Assembly: GCA_016742295.1 (NCBI GenBank) | Contig: JACVCA010000039.1 | Span: 1 to 8,780 of the forward strand | Origin: Alphaproteobacteria bacterium | GTDB lineage: Bacteria; Pseudomonadota; Alphaproteobacteria; JAGOMX01 | Length of the DNA: 8,780 nt | Direction of reading: 5' to 3' | Shown: in pieces, positions 1 through 5,872 of the stretch | Layout of the letters: each line of letters opens with the position of its first letter | Numbering within the stretch: position 1 is the first letter of the stretch | The notes under the pieces: model-generated | The model's input: only the letters and a program-made list of their open reading frames with translations | What the model was told of the DNA's origin: nothing | Database searches by the model: none | Made by a program: the position numbers and the translations under genes

Positions 1-522
1 CCCTAAAGAAACAGCTTCCCCTTCAGGCAGTACACTTAAAAGAGAATCAATCTGCTCCTCACTAAGAAATGAATCGGCGGCGGAAGCATCTTGACTGCTT
101 TGCTGGCTACTTACTGATGCATTATTAGTTGCTGAGGAACTGGCTTCCCTGGGCTCTGAAGAGGGTAAAGGGAGCAAGAAAGTCTTACCATTTTGAGATA
201 CTTGGTTGTTAGCTTCAAGCTTGTTGAAGATAGAATGTTTAAGTTCTTCAGGAAGAGGAGCTATTACTTTATTAGCTTCATCGGGAGATTGCGCTTGTAA
301 CATTAGCTGTACATAATAGTCAATAATTCCATAATCAGCCTCACAACCATTAGGAGGATCTTTAGAAAGAGACTTAGTAGGAGAATAATAAATCTTTAAG
401 GAGCTGTTCGAGATAGAAGGAATAGATGCCTGTTCTTCCTCAAAGATAGATTGAGAAGCTTTAGAAAAAGAGGAATATAATATAAACAAAGTGAATAAGA
501 GAAAGTTTATAAAAAATATCAT
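1..522 (-). CDS. Exported serine-rich protein, 5' part only (runs off left edge)
   Basis: An open frame of 174 codons runs from ATG at 522 to the window edge without a stop, so the gene is incomplete here only because the window ends. A GGAG ribosome site lies 8 bases before the ATG. Residues 2-19 are strongly hydrophobic (FFINFLLFTLFILY), followed by SKA-S, which looks like a signal peptide cut near residue 22; the protein is probably exported. Residues 86-122 hold a motif of the form VIAPLPEELK...FLLPLPS. The same motif occurs before the LRRs of the large exported protein at 5873-7759, so the two are probably paralogues and LRRs may lie in the missing part. Residues 123-150 are low complexity, rich in Ser, Ala and Gln. 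A second LLSVLPEGE stretch begins near residue 160. The function is unknown; a secreted effector role is inference. Confidence 0.75.
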   Translation of the reverse strand, partial: MIFFINFLLFTLFILYSSFSKASQSIFEEEQASIPSISNSSLKIYYSPTKSLSKDPPNGCEADYGIIDYYVQLMLQAQSPDEANKVIAPLPEELKHSIFNKLEANNQVSQNGKTFLLPLPSSEPREASSSATNNASVSSQQSSQDASAADSFLSEEQIDSLLSVLPEGEAVSLG

Positions 523-572
523 CTTCAGCTCTCCACTAATTTTCTTATTAATAGCTAAATATATCTATAAAT

Positions 573-601
573 TCTCTAAAGTATTATAGTCTTACTGTCA
601 A
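573..601 (-). promoter_or_regulatory. Candidate promoter of the left-edge exported gene
   Basis: Read on the minus strand there is a perfect TTGACA (596-601). A 17-bp spacer places TAGAGA (573-578) as a poor -10 box. A perfect TATAAT is also present at 583-588 but lies only 7 bp from the TTGACA, so it would need a different, weak -35. The start codon is 50-60 bp downstream. Which pair is used cannot be decided from sequence. Confidence 0.35.
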
Positions 602-631
602 GTTTACTAAAAAAACCTCCTTGGCATTTTT

Positions 632-1205
632 TTAAACCAACTGAACGACTTTGCGCTTGGCTTCACTGTCACCCTCAATATAACTCTGGGTCATTTGCAA
701 AGAGGTATGCCCTGCTAGTTGTTGCACGTCCCTCAAGGAACCCCATACTTCTATAATCCTTCTGGCTGCATTTGTTACAAACGTTCTCCGACCTGAGTGA
801 CTTGAACAGCCTTCTAAGCGTAAGGCTTTAAATACTCCTTTAAACCAATGAGAAATATTACAAGGCAGCATTTTAGGACCTCGTTCACTAACAATAATAT
901 ACTGGGCAGAGGTGGGAGAAAGAGATTGATATAGATTAATGAGAGCTTGCTTTAACTGCAAGTTCAAAGGAATGATACGCCCAGACTTTCCCTTTGAAGA
1001 GTTATCCGGCAAATGTATTACTTCTCCAATCTGTCCTGAAGCATCAGTGACCATAGACCAAGTCAAACAAGAAATCTCTTTCGCTCTTAATCCTGCTTTA
1101 ACAGAAAGAAGGAACATTACTTCATTTCTTAATGGATATCTCCCTCCCCTGACATGACCTAAGACCTGTCCGATTTCACGGGAAGATAAAATTTTTGCTT
1201 GTTTC
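632..1205 (-). pseudogene. Tyrosine recombinase, start codon removed at the transposon tip
   Basis: This is a small FimB/XerD-type tyrosine recombinase on the minus strand. Its frame continues upstream of the first internal ATG (1117) with 29 more codons, starting KQAKILS at 1204, that align without a gap to residues 4-32 of the intact copy at 4374-4955. Only the first three codons (Met-Val-Arg) are missing, and the break falls at the outer tip of the transposon end at 1206. By eye the shared 161-residue part is about 70% identical to the intact copy, so this is a diverged homologue and not a recent duplicate. Counting from the Met at 1117, the catalytic set is present: Arg11 (GLRAKE), Lys near 44 (GKSGR), His107 and Arg110 (HSGR), His137 (AGH) and Tyr146. 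In-frame sequence stays open into the transposon end up to a stop at 1244-1246 but offers no ATG, GTG or TTG. A 161-aa product from 1117 would lack part of the N-terminal helices. It is probably not functional. Confidence 0.8.
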
Positions 1206-1255
1206 TGTAACTTGCAGAAATAAATGGCACTATTTGTGCAGGATTATTTGGCACC
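1206..1255. repeat. Left terminal inverted repeat of the transposon, two transposase sites
   Basis: This 50-bp repeat pairs with 5090-5139, with two mismatches. Read inward from the other strand it holds two similar 17-bp sites, TGCCATTTATTTCTGCA (1213-1229) and TGCCAAATAATCCTGCA (1237-1253), 24 bp apart in the same orientation. Paired direct sites within about 50 bp are the known layout of Tn552 ends, where each end binds two transposase protomers. The outer edge coincides with the break in the tyrosine recombinase at 632-1205. Confidence 0.85.
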
Positions 1256-1299
1256 TTTGAATTGCAAAAAGTACGAATGTCCGAAGATTAATTTTCATT

Positions 1300-2100
1300 T
1301 TAGTATATGTTTCCGATTACTAAACATTCTCTTGCTGCATCAACAACTTCTTTTGATATGCAGGAAAGTTGATTGACCTCCATAATCCTTACAGCCTGCT
1401 TTAATATACGCATAATAAGCCTGAAATTCCCTTGCGTAATGCGTGTAATGGCGGCAATAGCTTCATTATCAGTAAAATCTTTTTCATCAATACCGATACC
1501 GAATGTTGAACAATGTTGCTGGATGATAAAACGGACTTCTTCTTCACTTAAAGATTTAAAAGGATGAGCAAAACCAACTCTTGAATAAAGCTGTGGGAAG
1601 CGTGCTAAGCGCTTTTCTATACCAGGCATACCAATCAAAACCATGGCCACTTGATTGCGATCATAAATATCACGTAATTGCTCTAACCCTCTAGGCTGGA
1701 GTCTATCAGCTTCATCTACAATGATTGTCTTTACATAGTTCATACTTACATTACACGGGATCTCCTCATCCTTATAGATGGATTTTTCCTTTAAGCGATT
1801 AAAAGCAAGCATAAGATTTCTAATTTCATTCTTGATGTTTTTTGGCGAATCAGCTATCTCAGGGGTGTAGATAATGGTATTCAAGGATTCCATATCAATA
1901 GAAGGCTTGCTGCCAACTACATAAGGGACGGCTTGATTGATATCATCTTCAACTTTATCCCATCTTGCCCAATGCCAAGCTGACATGCTTTTACCGACAC
2001 CAGCAGAACCGTAGCATAACCCTATATAGTTCTCTTTTTGGCAAGCTTTGCAGAACTCTGCGAAGCGTTTATATTCTTTCGTTACGATAAAATTATTCAT
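1300..2100 (-). CDS. tniB: TniB-family AAA+ ATPase, transposition regulator
   Basis: This 266-aa protein is the ATP-dependent partner of the transposase. In the TniB / Tn552 p271 / MuB family such ATPases bind target DNA and stimulate strand transfer. Visible motifs are Walker A GSAGVGKS (31-38), Walker B TIIVDEAD (125-132), a sensor 1 stretch VLIGMPG (154-160), a conserved Arg in YSRVGFAHPF (about 173-182) that could act as arginine finger, and a sensor 2 stretch GNFRLI (224-229). The length is close to the 271 aa of the Tn552 protein. Its ATG overlaps the 3' end of tniA by 8 bp, so the two are probably translationally coupled. The stop lies 45 bp inside the left inverted repeat. The frame and all motifs are intact. 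Confidence 0.93.
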   Translation of the reverse strand: MNNFIVTKEYKRFAEFCKACQKENYIGLCYGSAGVGKSMSAWHWARWDKVEDDINQAVPYVVGSKPSIDMESLNTIIYTPEIADSPKNIKNEIRNLMLAFNRLKEKSIYKDEEIPCNVSMNYVKTIIVDEADRLQPRGLEQLRDIYDRNQVAMVLIGMPGIEKRLARFPQLYSRVGFAHPFKSLSEEEVRFIIQQHCSTFGIGIDEKDFTDNEAIAAITRITQGNFRLIMRILKQAVRIMEVNQLSCISKEVVDAARECLVIGNIY

Positions 2101-3556
2101 CTGAGCTATAAAGTTTTAATTTTGTTATTTTACAAGGCCTGACTGCTAATCTTTCTATTGTTTTCTGTCTTTCTTTTGTCCCTAAAATTGCATCAACGAG
2201 GGACACACGTTGTCTTATCTCTTCTTGTAAATCTTTACGTCGTTGGTTCCTTGCTGTTTGTATGTCCTTTAAACTCACACGCTCCTTGTCTAAGCCCTGG
2301 CATATAGGCTGACATAAATAACGATTTTTATAAAATACACGAAAGCTAGTAATGTCCGCAGGATCATAACGGATTACAACTGATTCTCCCACATAGGCTG
2401 CTAAGACAGAATCAAGGTAACGTAATCCTTGAAACCAGATACCATCCCGCCGAACCATTCGAGGTTTTGCAACCGTTAAAAGGAGTAAATCTAATTGGTC
2501 AATAGATTCGGGCATTTGAGGCAGAAACCCGTTCTTTTCCCAACGTTCTTTAGGTATTTCTTGCGTAGAGGGGTGTAACTTTTGGTTATAATCAATAATA
2601 AAGGCTCGGATTATTTTATCTAATTCAGCTAGTGTGATTTTTGCTATGGGGTTTTTACGTTCGGTATAGTCATCTCGCTCAGAAAGCAGAAGCTGATTTA
2701 AGGTTAGGAAAAATCGCTCAATTTTCCCACGTCCTCTTGGCACCCCGATTTGGGAGAACATAAGTTGGATTTTTAAGTCAATGCATACTTGTTCTATATG
2801 CTTTGATGTGAAGTCAGAACCATGATCTGTGTACAATGTAGCTGGAACGCCACAGATTGACCATTGTGGTTCGTTCTTACGCCAAATGGCCTGACGTAAG
2901 CAGAGAGAAGTTTTAATAGCCGAGGGCACAAGAAATGAAAGTTCATAACCTGCTATACATCGGCTATGATCATCCATAATAACCGTAAGCCAAGGTCTTG
3001 CAATATTTTCTGCGCCGTCACGAAGTATCAAGATATCCAACAACACATGGTCTGCTTGCCAGAGTTCATTTGAACAGCTAGCTTCATGCTTATATAGCAA
3101 ATCAAACTGTTGTTTGTAGGATTTAGCGCCCTCATGAGCTAATGTCTTCATTCCTTCTGGCAAGTGATTAATAATATGTGAAACAGTGCGATAACTGGGA
3201 TGTTTCTGATTGTGCTTGATAGCATGCTCTTTGATTTTACGAAAAATGCTGGCCGCGCTTAAATGGGGGTGTTGCAGGTGGAGACCTTCAATAAGCTGTT
3301 GTAATTCTTGTGAGCAAGAGCGTCTCTTACCATTGTCTTTTCGCTGTTGCCTAATAAGACCAGTCAATCCTTTCTTTTTATAGCAAGAAACCCATCTCCG
3401 TGCTGTTCTTGGGCTTATGTTTCGTTCTTTGCAAATTTTAAGAAGGGATTTCTCTTTTTGTAAAAAGGGTTGAATAAGCTTGTATCTGTATAAAGCTTTA
3501 CTTCGTTCCTCATCGGTTCGTAAGTTTAATCCGGCTTGCGATTCTCTTTCATTCAT
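2093..3556 (-). CDS. tniA: TniA / Tn552-type DDE transposase
   Basis: This 487-aa transposase of the retroviral-integrase (rve) / Mu superfamily cuts the 3' ends of the element and joins them to target DNA. Residues 15-70 form helix-turn-helix DNA-binding segments (LLKICKERNISPRTARRWVS). The catalytic core spans about 160-300: Asp169 in WQADH, Asp244 in YTDHGSD and Glu280 in GRGKIERF, with the canonical 35 residues between the second Asp and the Glu. Residues about 365-420 (KPRMVRRDGIWF...) match the Mu-transposase C-terminal beta-barrel, and a charged tail follows from about 425. The length fits Tn552 p480. The start at 3556 is the first ATG of the frame, but no clear ribosome site precedes it; the 49-bp gap to the resolvase is very AT-rich. 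Likely DNA partners are the paired sites in 1206-1255 and 5090-5139, and the protein partner is TniB, whose gene overlaps this one. Confidence 0.93.
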   Translation of the reverse strand: MNERESQAGLNLRTDEERSKALYRYKLIQPFLQKEKSLLKICKERNISPRTARRWVSCYKKKGLTGLIRQQRKDNGKRRSCSQELQQLIEGLHLQHPHLSAASIFRKIKEHAIKHNQKHPSYRTVSHIINHLPEGMKTLAHEGAKSYKQQFDLLYKHEASCSNELWQADHVLLDILILRDGAENIARPWLTVIMDDHSRCIAGYELSFLVPSAIKTSLCLRQAIWRKNEPQWSICGVPATLYTDHGSDFTSKHIEQVCIDLKIQLMFSQIGVPRGRGKIERFFLTLNQLLLSERDDYTERKNPIAKITLAELDKIIRAFIIDYNQKLHPSTQEIPKERWEKNGFLPQMPESIDQLDLLLLTVAKPRMVRRDGIWFQGLRYLDSVLAAYVGESVVIRYDPADITSFRVFYKNRYLCQPICQGLDKERVSLKDIQTARNQRRKDLQEEIRQRVSLVDAILGTKERQKTIERLAVRPCKITKLKLYSSDE

Positions 3557-3605
3557 TTTTTATATACAATAATTTTTGTTGGCAGAAAAATTAAAACCTC
3601 AAAAA

Positions 3606-4178
3606 TTAAACAGAAGGCTCATAACGATTAAGCGCATCGTATAAAGTTGAGCGTTTTATACCAAAGTTTCTGCAAATAGAAGCTTTGCTTGCTCCCGATT
3701 TTAAATCCTCCAAAATAGCTTCTATCTTTTCCTCATTGATGGCTCTTGGCCTGCCGCTTTTGCGTCCTCGGCGCTTTGCTGCATCAAGGCCAGCCATGAT
3801 TCTTTCCCGCGTTAAAGCTCTTTCATATTGAGCCAAAGATCCAAAAAGATTAAACAAAAGCTCACCATGGGGGGTGGTAGTATCCATGGCTTCCGTCAGT
3901 GAACGAAAGGCAATCCCTTGTTTATGTAGATTGGTAATTATATCAAGTAAATGGGGAAGAGATCGTCCTAACCTATCTAACTTCCAAACGACGAGACAAT
4001 CCCCTTTATGCAAAAATTTAAGTGCTTTTTCCAAGCCAGGCCGTTTATCCTTTGCGCCGCTAGCTTTATCTTCAAAAATATGCCGTGGATCAACACCAAC
4101 CTGAAGAAGAGCATCTTTTTGAAGGTCTGTATTTTGACGATCATTTTCTGATGAGACACGCATATAACCTATGAGCAT
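3606..4178 (-). CDS. Serine resolvase/invertase of the transposon
   Basis: This is a small serine recombinase of the resolvase/invertase family, about 190 aa when started at ATG 4178. That start gives MLIGYMRVSS, the normal N terminus of the family, with AGGGA about 7 bases upstream. The frame also allows a GTG at 4211 that would add 11 unusual residues, which I consider less likely. Ser9 in YMRVS is the expected nucleophile, and the conserved KLDRLGRS segment lies near residues 66-73. Residues 136-190 contain a helix-turn-helix (ASICRNFGIKRSTLYDALN). In Tn552-type elements this enzyme resolves cointegrates formed by replicative transposition. The gene lies upstream of tniA on the same strand. 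The sequence before it holds short inverted motifs that may be its crossover site and also overlap its promoter. Confidence 0.92.
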   Translation of the reverse strand: MLIGYMRVSSENDRQNTDLQKDALLQVGVDPRHIFEDKASGAKDKRPGLEKALKFLHKGDCLVVWKLDRLGRSLPHLLDIITNLHKQGIAFRSLTEAMDTTTPHGELLFNLFGSLAQYERALTRERIMAGLDAAKRRGRKSGRPRAINEEKIEAILEDLKSGASKASICRNFGIKRSTLYDALNRYEPSV

Positions 4179-4223
4179 ACGATAATCCCTATTTTTACCA
4201 TTTCTGTACACCCCTTAAATACG

Positions 4224-4304
4224 ACAGTGTTTTTCGTATATTTTTAGGGTATATTCAAACATGTTTCAAGTCGGTTGTAGCGCATGAACGAAAAACATGT
4301 GTTT
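4224..4304. other. Candidate resolution (res) site of the serine resolvase
   Basis: The gap between the resolvase and the divergent tyrosine recombinase contains three related symmetric motifs. ACAGTGTTTTTCGT at 4224-4237 is repeated inverted as ACGAAAAACATGTGT at 4288-4302. A perfect palindrome AAACATGTTT lies at 4257-4266, and a near-copy AAACATGTGTTT at 4293-4304. Clusters of inverted half-sites next to the resolvase gene are typical of res sites, which usually have three binding subsites. The exact subsite limits are not clear. Confidence 0.5.
4241..4269 (-). promoter_or_regulatory. Candidate resolvase promoter overlapping the res-like palindromes
   Basis: On the minus strand TTGAAA (4264-4269) is followed after exactly 17 bp by TAAAAA (4241-4246). 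The predicted start is about 50-60 bp before ATG 4178. The -35 box overlaps the AAACATGTTT palindrome at 4257-4266, so a resolvase bound there could repress its own gene, as in Tn3-type systems. This is inference from position. Confidence 0.4.
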
Positions 4305-4373
4305 TACGGACCCTAGTATTGAATTCCTTAACTTACTTCGAAATCGTATCTTTTTCTAAGATCAGAGGTTAAC

Positions 4374-4955
4374 ATGGTCAGAAAACAAGCTAAAGTTCTT
4401 TCAAAAACTGAAGTCACCCAAGTCCTGGACCACATAAAAAATTATCGCTACCCTAAGCGCAACAAAGTTATATTCCTTCTCTCCCTTAAAGCCGGACTGC
4501 GTGCTCAAGAAATCTCACTTCTCACATGGTCCATGCTCACAGACGCTTCAGGCCAAATTAACGACTTCATCCAACTTCCAGACAAACTCTCAAAAGGAAA
4601 ATCAGGCAGAACTATCCCCTTAAACACAGATTTAAAAAAAGCCCTTATAGATCTCTATCAATCAAACCCCTCTGCCCGAGAAAATTATGTCATCGTTGGT
4701 GAGCGAGGCTCCAATATGCTGCCTTGTAATATTTCTCATTGGTTTTGCTCAACGTTCAAGAAATTGGGTTTGAAGGGATGTTCAAGCCATTCAGGACGAA
4801 GAACCTTTGTCATCAATGCGGCTAAGCGTATCATAGAAGTAGGTGGTTCTTTGCGAGATGTGCAACAGCTTACCGGACACGCCTCTCTTCACACAACACA
4901 ACATTACGTTGAAGAAGATGCTGAAGCTAAACAAAAAGTCGTACAATTAATTTAG
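4374..4955 (+). CDS. Small tyrosine recombinase carried inside the transposon
   Basis: This intact 193-aa tyrosine recombinase of FimB/FimE size has little N-terminal core-binding domain and essentially only the catalytic domain. Arg43 (AGLRAQEI), Lys76 (GKSGR), His139 and Arg142 (HSGR), His169 (TGH) and the nucleophile Tyr178 (THYV-like HYVEED) are all in place. ATG 4374 is preceded by AGAGG at 5 bases. The gene is transcribed away from the resolvase, and its stop lies 134 bp before the right inverted repeat. A typical Tn552 has a serine resolvase only, so this second recombinase is cargo or an acquired module. Its diverged homologue abuts the outside of the left end (632-1205) in the opposite orientation. 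Its target site is not evident. It could act on inversion or excision of nearby DNA, but nothing here proves that. Confidence 0.9.
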   Translation: MVRKQAKVLSKTEVTQVLDHIKNYRYPKRNKVIFLLSLKAGLRAQEISLLTWSMLTDASGQINDFIQLPDKLSKGKSGRTIPLNTDLKKALIDLYQSNPSARENYVIVGERGSNMLPCNISHWFCSTFKKLGLKGCSSHSGRRTFVINAAKRIIEVGGSLRDVQQLTGHASLHTTQHYVEEDAEAKQKVVQLI

Positions 4956-5002
4956 CTATCCGATTACCGGCTTTCATCTTCAGGAATATAACGTTCTGAA
5001 TT

Positions 5003-5091
5003 CCCTCTATGAGTTAAGCGCTTATGGGGTAGATTGATTTTTAATAGAAAGCCCTTCTGTTATAGTTTATGTCTTGAGATCCCATAGAGGG
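5003..5091. repeat. Inverted pair CCCTCTATG / CATAGAGGG inside the right end
   Basis: CCCTCTATG at 5003-5011 is perfectly complementary to CATAGAGGG at 5083-5091, with 71 bp between them. The right arm touches the inner edge of the terminal repeat. It has no counterpart inside the left end and no following T-run, so a terminator is unlikely. It may be an accessory protein site or chance. Confidence 0.35.
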
Positions 5092-5139
5092 TGCCAAATA
5101 ATCTTGCACAAATAGTGTCATTTATTTCTGCAAGTTACA
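5090..5139. repeat. Right terminal inverted repeat of the transposon
   Basis: This is the partner of 1206-1255, with 48 of 50 positions matching. It holds an inner site TGCCAAATAATCTTGCA (5092-5108) and an outer site TGTCATTTATTTCTGCA (5116-5132), which agree at 11 of 17 positions and are spaced 24 bp apart. It ends in GTTACA at 5139. Beyond the tip, TACAAGC does not repeat the left flank, so no target duplication is seen. Confidence 0.85.
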
Positions 5140-5163
5140 TACAAGCCTTATTTTCTTTACACT

Positions 5164-5189
5164 CAACAATAAAGTTTACTTTATCGTTG
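5164..5189. repeat. 26-bp near-perfect palindrome just outside the transposon
   Basis: Arms CAACAATAAAG (5164-5174) and CTTTATCGTTG (5179-5189) surround TTTA. Ten of 11 pairs match, and the odd one becomes a G-T wobble on minus-strand RNA. No T-run follows on either strand, which speaks against an intrinsic terminator. Eleven-bp arms around a short core resemble tyrosine-recombinase or operator sites; this is inference. Confidence 0.5.
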
Positions 5190-5404
5190 GGTCAAACTCG
5201 ACTGAGTATAAAGTACAAAGAGCATAGCTGATTAAATTTAAATAAACTATGAATTTTAATTTATTGATTCCGTGCTTAAAAATATAATTACTTTAAAAAC
5301 TTTCTTTAATAATTTGTTATTAAAATTTCTTATTTTTTAGATGGCTTTGATAAATAAAAGAACTTTTCTTCTTACAGATTTGCTAATAGTAAATATTTTG
5401 CAAC

Positions 5405-5435
5405 TTGACATAACGTATGATATACAGCTTATATA
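5405..5435 (+). promoter_or_regulatory. Candidate promoter/operator of the antitoxin gene
   Basis: A perfect TTGACA lies at 5405-5410. The -10 box is less clear: TTATAT (5429-5434, 18-bp spacer) or TATATA (5430-5435, 19-bp spacer). GTATGATATAC, with inverted GTAT/ATAC arms, sits in the spacer and could be an operator; Phd/YefM antitoxins usually repress their own promoter at such AT-rich palindromes. Confidence 0.4.
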
Positions 5436-5467
5436 AATTTCATATTTATGTTAATTAGGTATAAGCA

Positions 5468-5692
5468 ATGATTCGTGAAATCTCAGCAATGGAAGCGCGT
5501 AAGAATTTTGGAGAACTTCTCAATGAAGTTAGATATCTGCATGACAATATCATCATCAAAAAAGCAGGCAAACCCATTGCTGTGTTAATTGATATGGCTC
5601 TGTTTGAAAAGGTTATAAACCTACAATCTCAATCTGAAACGCTAACATCTATATCTGAAAGTGACCCTGCAGATAAAAATAGTAATTCATAG
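5468..5692 (+). CDS. Orphan Phd/YefM-type antitoxin
   Basis: This 74-aa protein has the Phd/YefM N-terminal fold pattern: MIREISAMEARKNFGELLNE (1-20) for the DNA-binding, dimerising part and IIIKKAGKPIAVLI (28-41), the strand segment conserved in the family. Such proteins bind their own operator as dimers and neutralise a toxin through their C-terminal tail. ATG 5468 is preceded by AGG at 8 bases, and a TTGACA promoter lies 60 bp upstream. The tail from about residue 53 is Ser/Asp-rich and unlike typical toxin-binding helices. No toxin gene follows: the stop TAG (5690-5692) is 2 bp from an inverted-repeat element, and beyond that is the end of a convergent gene. The tail may have been rewritten by that insertion, with loss of the toxin. 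Family assignment is firm; function as an antitoxin today is uncertain. Confidence 0.82.
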   Translation: MIREISAMEARKNFGELLNEVRYLHDNIIIKKAGKPIAVLIDMALFEKVINLQSQSETLTSISESDPADKNSNS

Positions 5693-5693
5693 C

Positions 5694-5845
5694 GAGGCCA
5701 TCCAAAAGTGTGGTGAATTTAAACTGCCAAAGGGATTGACTCATTTTCTTGCTCCATTTTTGGGTACCATTAATCAGGATTATTCGCCCGTCAGTTCAAT
5801 TTTTGGGACAGAACTTTAAAACCTACTACACTTTTGGATGGTCTC
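5694..5845. mobile_element. 152-bp MITE-like element with 21-bp inverted repeats
   Basis: The left end 5694-5714 and the reverse complement of 5825-5845 share GAG-CCATCCAAAAGTGT-GT with only two mismatches over 21 bp. The inside is about 110 bp with no coding frame and contains two copies of ATTTTTGGG. Such short, non-coding, inverted-repeat-bounded units are typical of MITEs or of the fused ends of an internally deleted IS. No clear target duplication is visible (left AGC, right CAAC). A large hairpin or bidirectional terminator between the convergent antitoxin and LRR genes is an alternative, but the 110-bp loop makes it less likely. Confidence 0.7.
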
Positions 5846-5872
5846 CAACTTACAAGTGAGTTTGTGAAATAT

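Larger units (their letters stand above)
1206..5139. mobile_element. Tn552-like (TniA/TniB family) transposon, 3934 bp
   Basis: Both tips are visible: 50-bp inverted repeats at 1206-1255 and 5090-5139, starting TGTAAC and differing at only two positions. Between them lie, on the minus strand, a serine resolvase, a 487-aa DD(35)E transposase and a 266-aa AAA+ ATPase, and on the plus strand a tyrosine recombinase. Gene content and sizes fit Tn552 (transposase about 480 aa, ATP-binding protein about 271 aa, resolvase about 190 aa). Like Tn552, the element has no TniQ, unlike Tn5053/Tn402. No resistance genes are present. The sequences flanking the tips (GTTTC on the left, TACAA on the right) do not match, so no target duplication is seen. 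This suggests that one flank was rearranged after insertion, or that the element forms part of a recombined pair. Confidence 0.85.
4956..5467. other. Gene-free stretch spanning the transposon right end and its flank
   Basis: I see no convincing gene in these 512 bp. The left part (4956-5089) is still inside the transposon and holds a perfect palindrome TAAGCGCTTA at 5015-5024 and the inverted pair CCCTCTATG / CATAGAGGG. The terminal repeat follows at 5090-5139, a palindrome at 5164-5189, and then very AT-rich DNA with stops in all frames. The antitoxin promoter is near 5405. The sequence right of 5139 does not continue the recombinase gene that is broken at the left tip. Confidence 0.6.

Noticed and set aside
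560..631. A second transposon end after the truncated recombinase
   Set aside because: Only TGCCAA and TTGACA fragments resemble the terminal repeat; spacing and the rest do not match.
939..1157. Plus-strand 72-aa frame
   Set aside because: It lies antisense to the truncated recombinase, whose frame shows clear family motifs; this one shows none.
1373..1567. Plus-strand 64-aa frame
   Set aside because: It is antisense to the TniB sensor region and has no ribosome site or recognisable domain.
3874..4104. Plus-strand 76-aa frame, and a minus-strand 60-aa frame at 3977-4159
   Set aside because: Both overlap the resolvase, which has all expected motifs; these are shadow frames.
1206..5139. CRISPR-associated transposon or Tn7-like element
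   Set aside because: There is no TniQ/TnsD, no TnsA, no Cas gene and no repeat-spacer array; the gene set and two-site ends fit Tn552.
5694..5845. Integron attC site
   Set aside because: The ends lack the GTTRRRY / RYYYAAC core sites, and no integron integrase is present.
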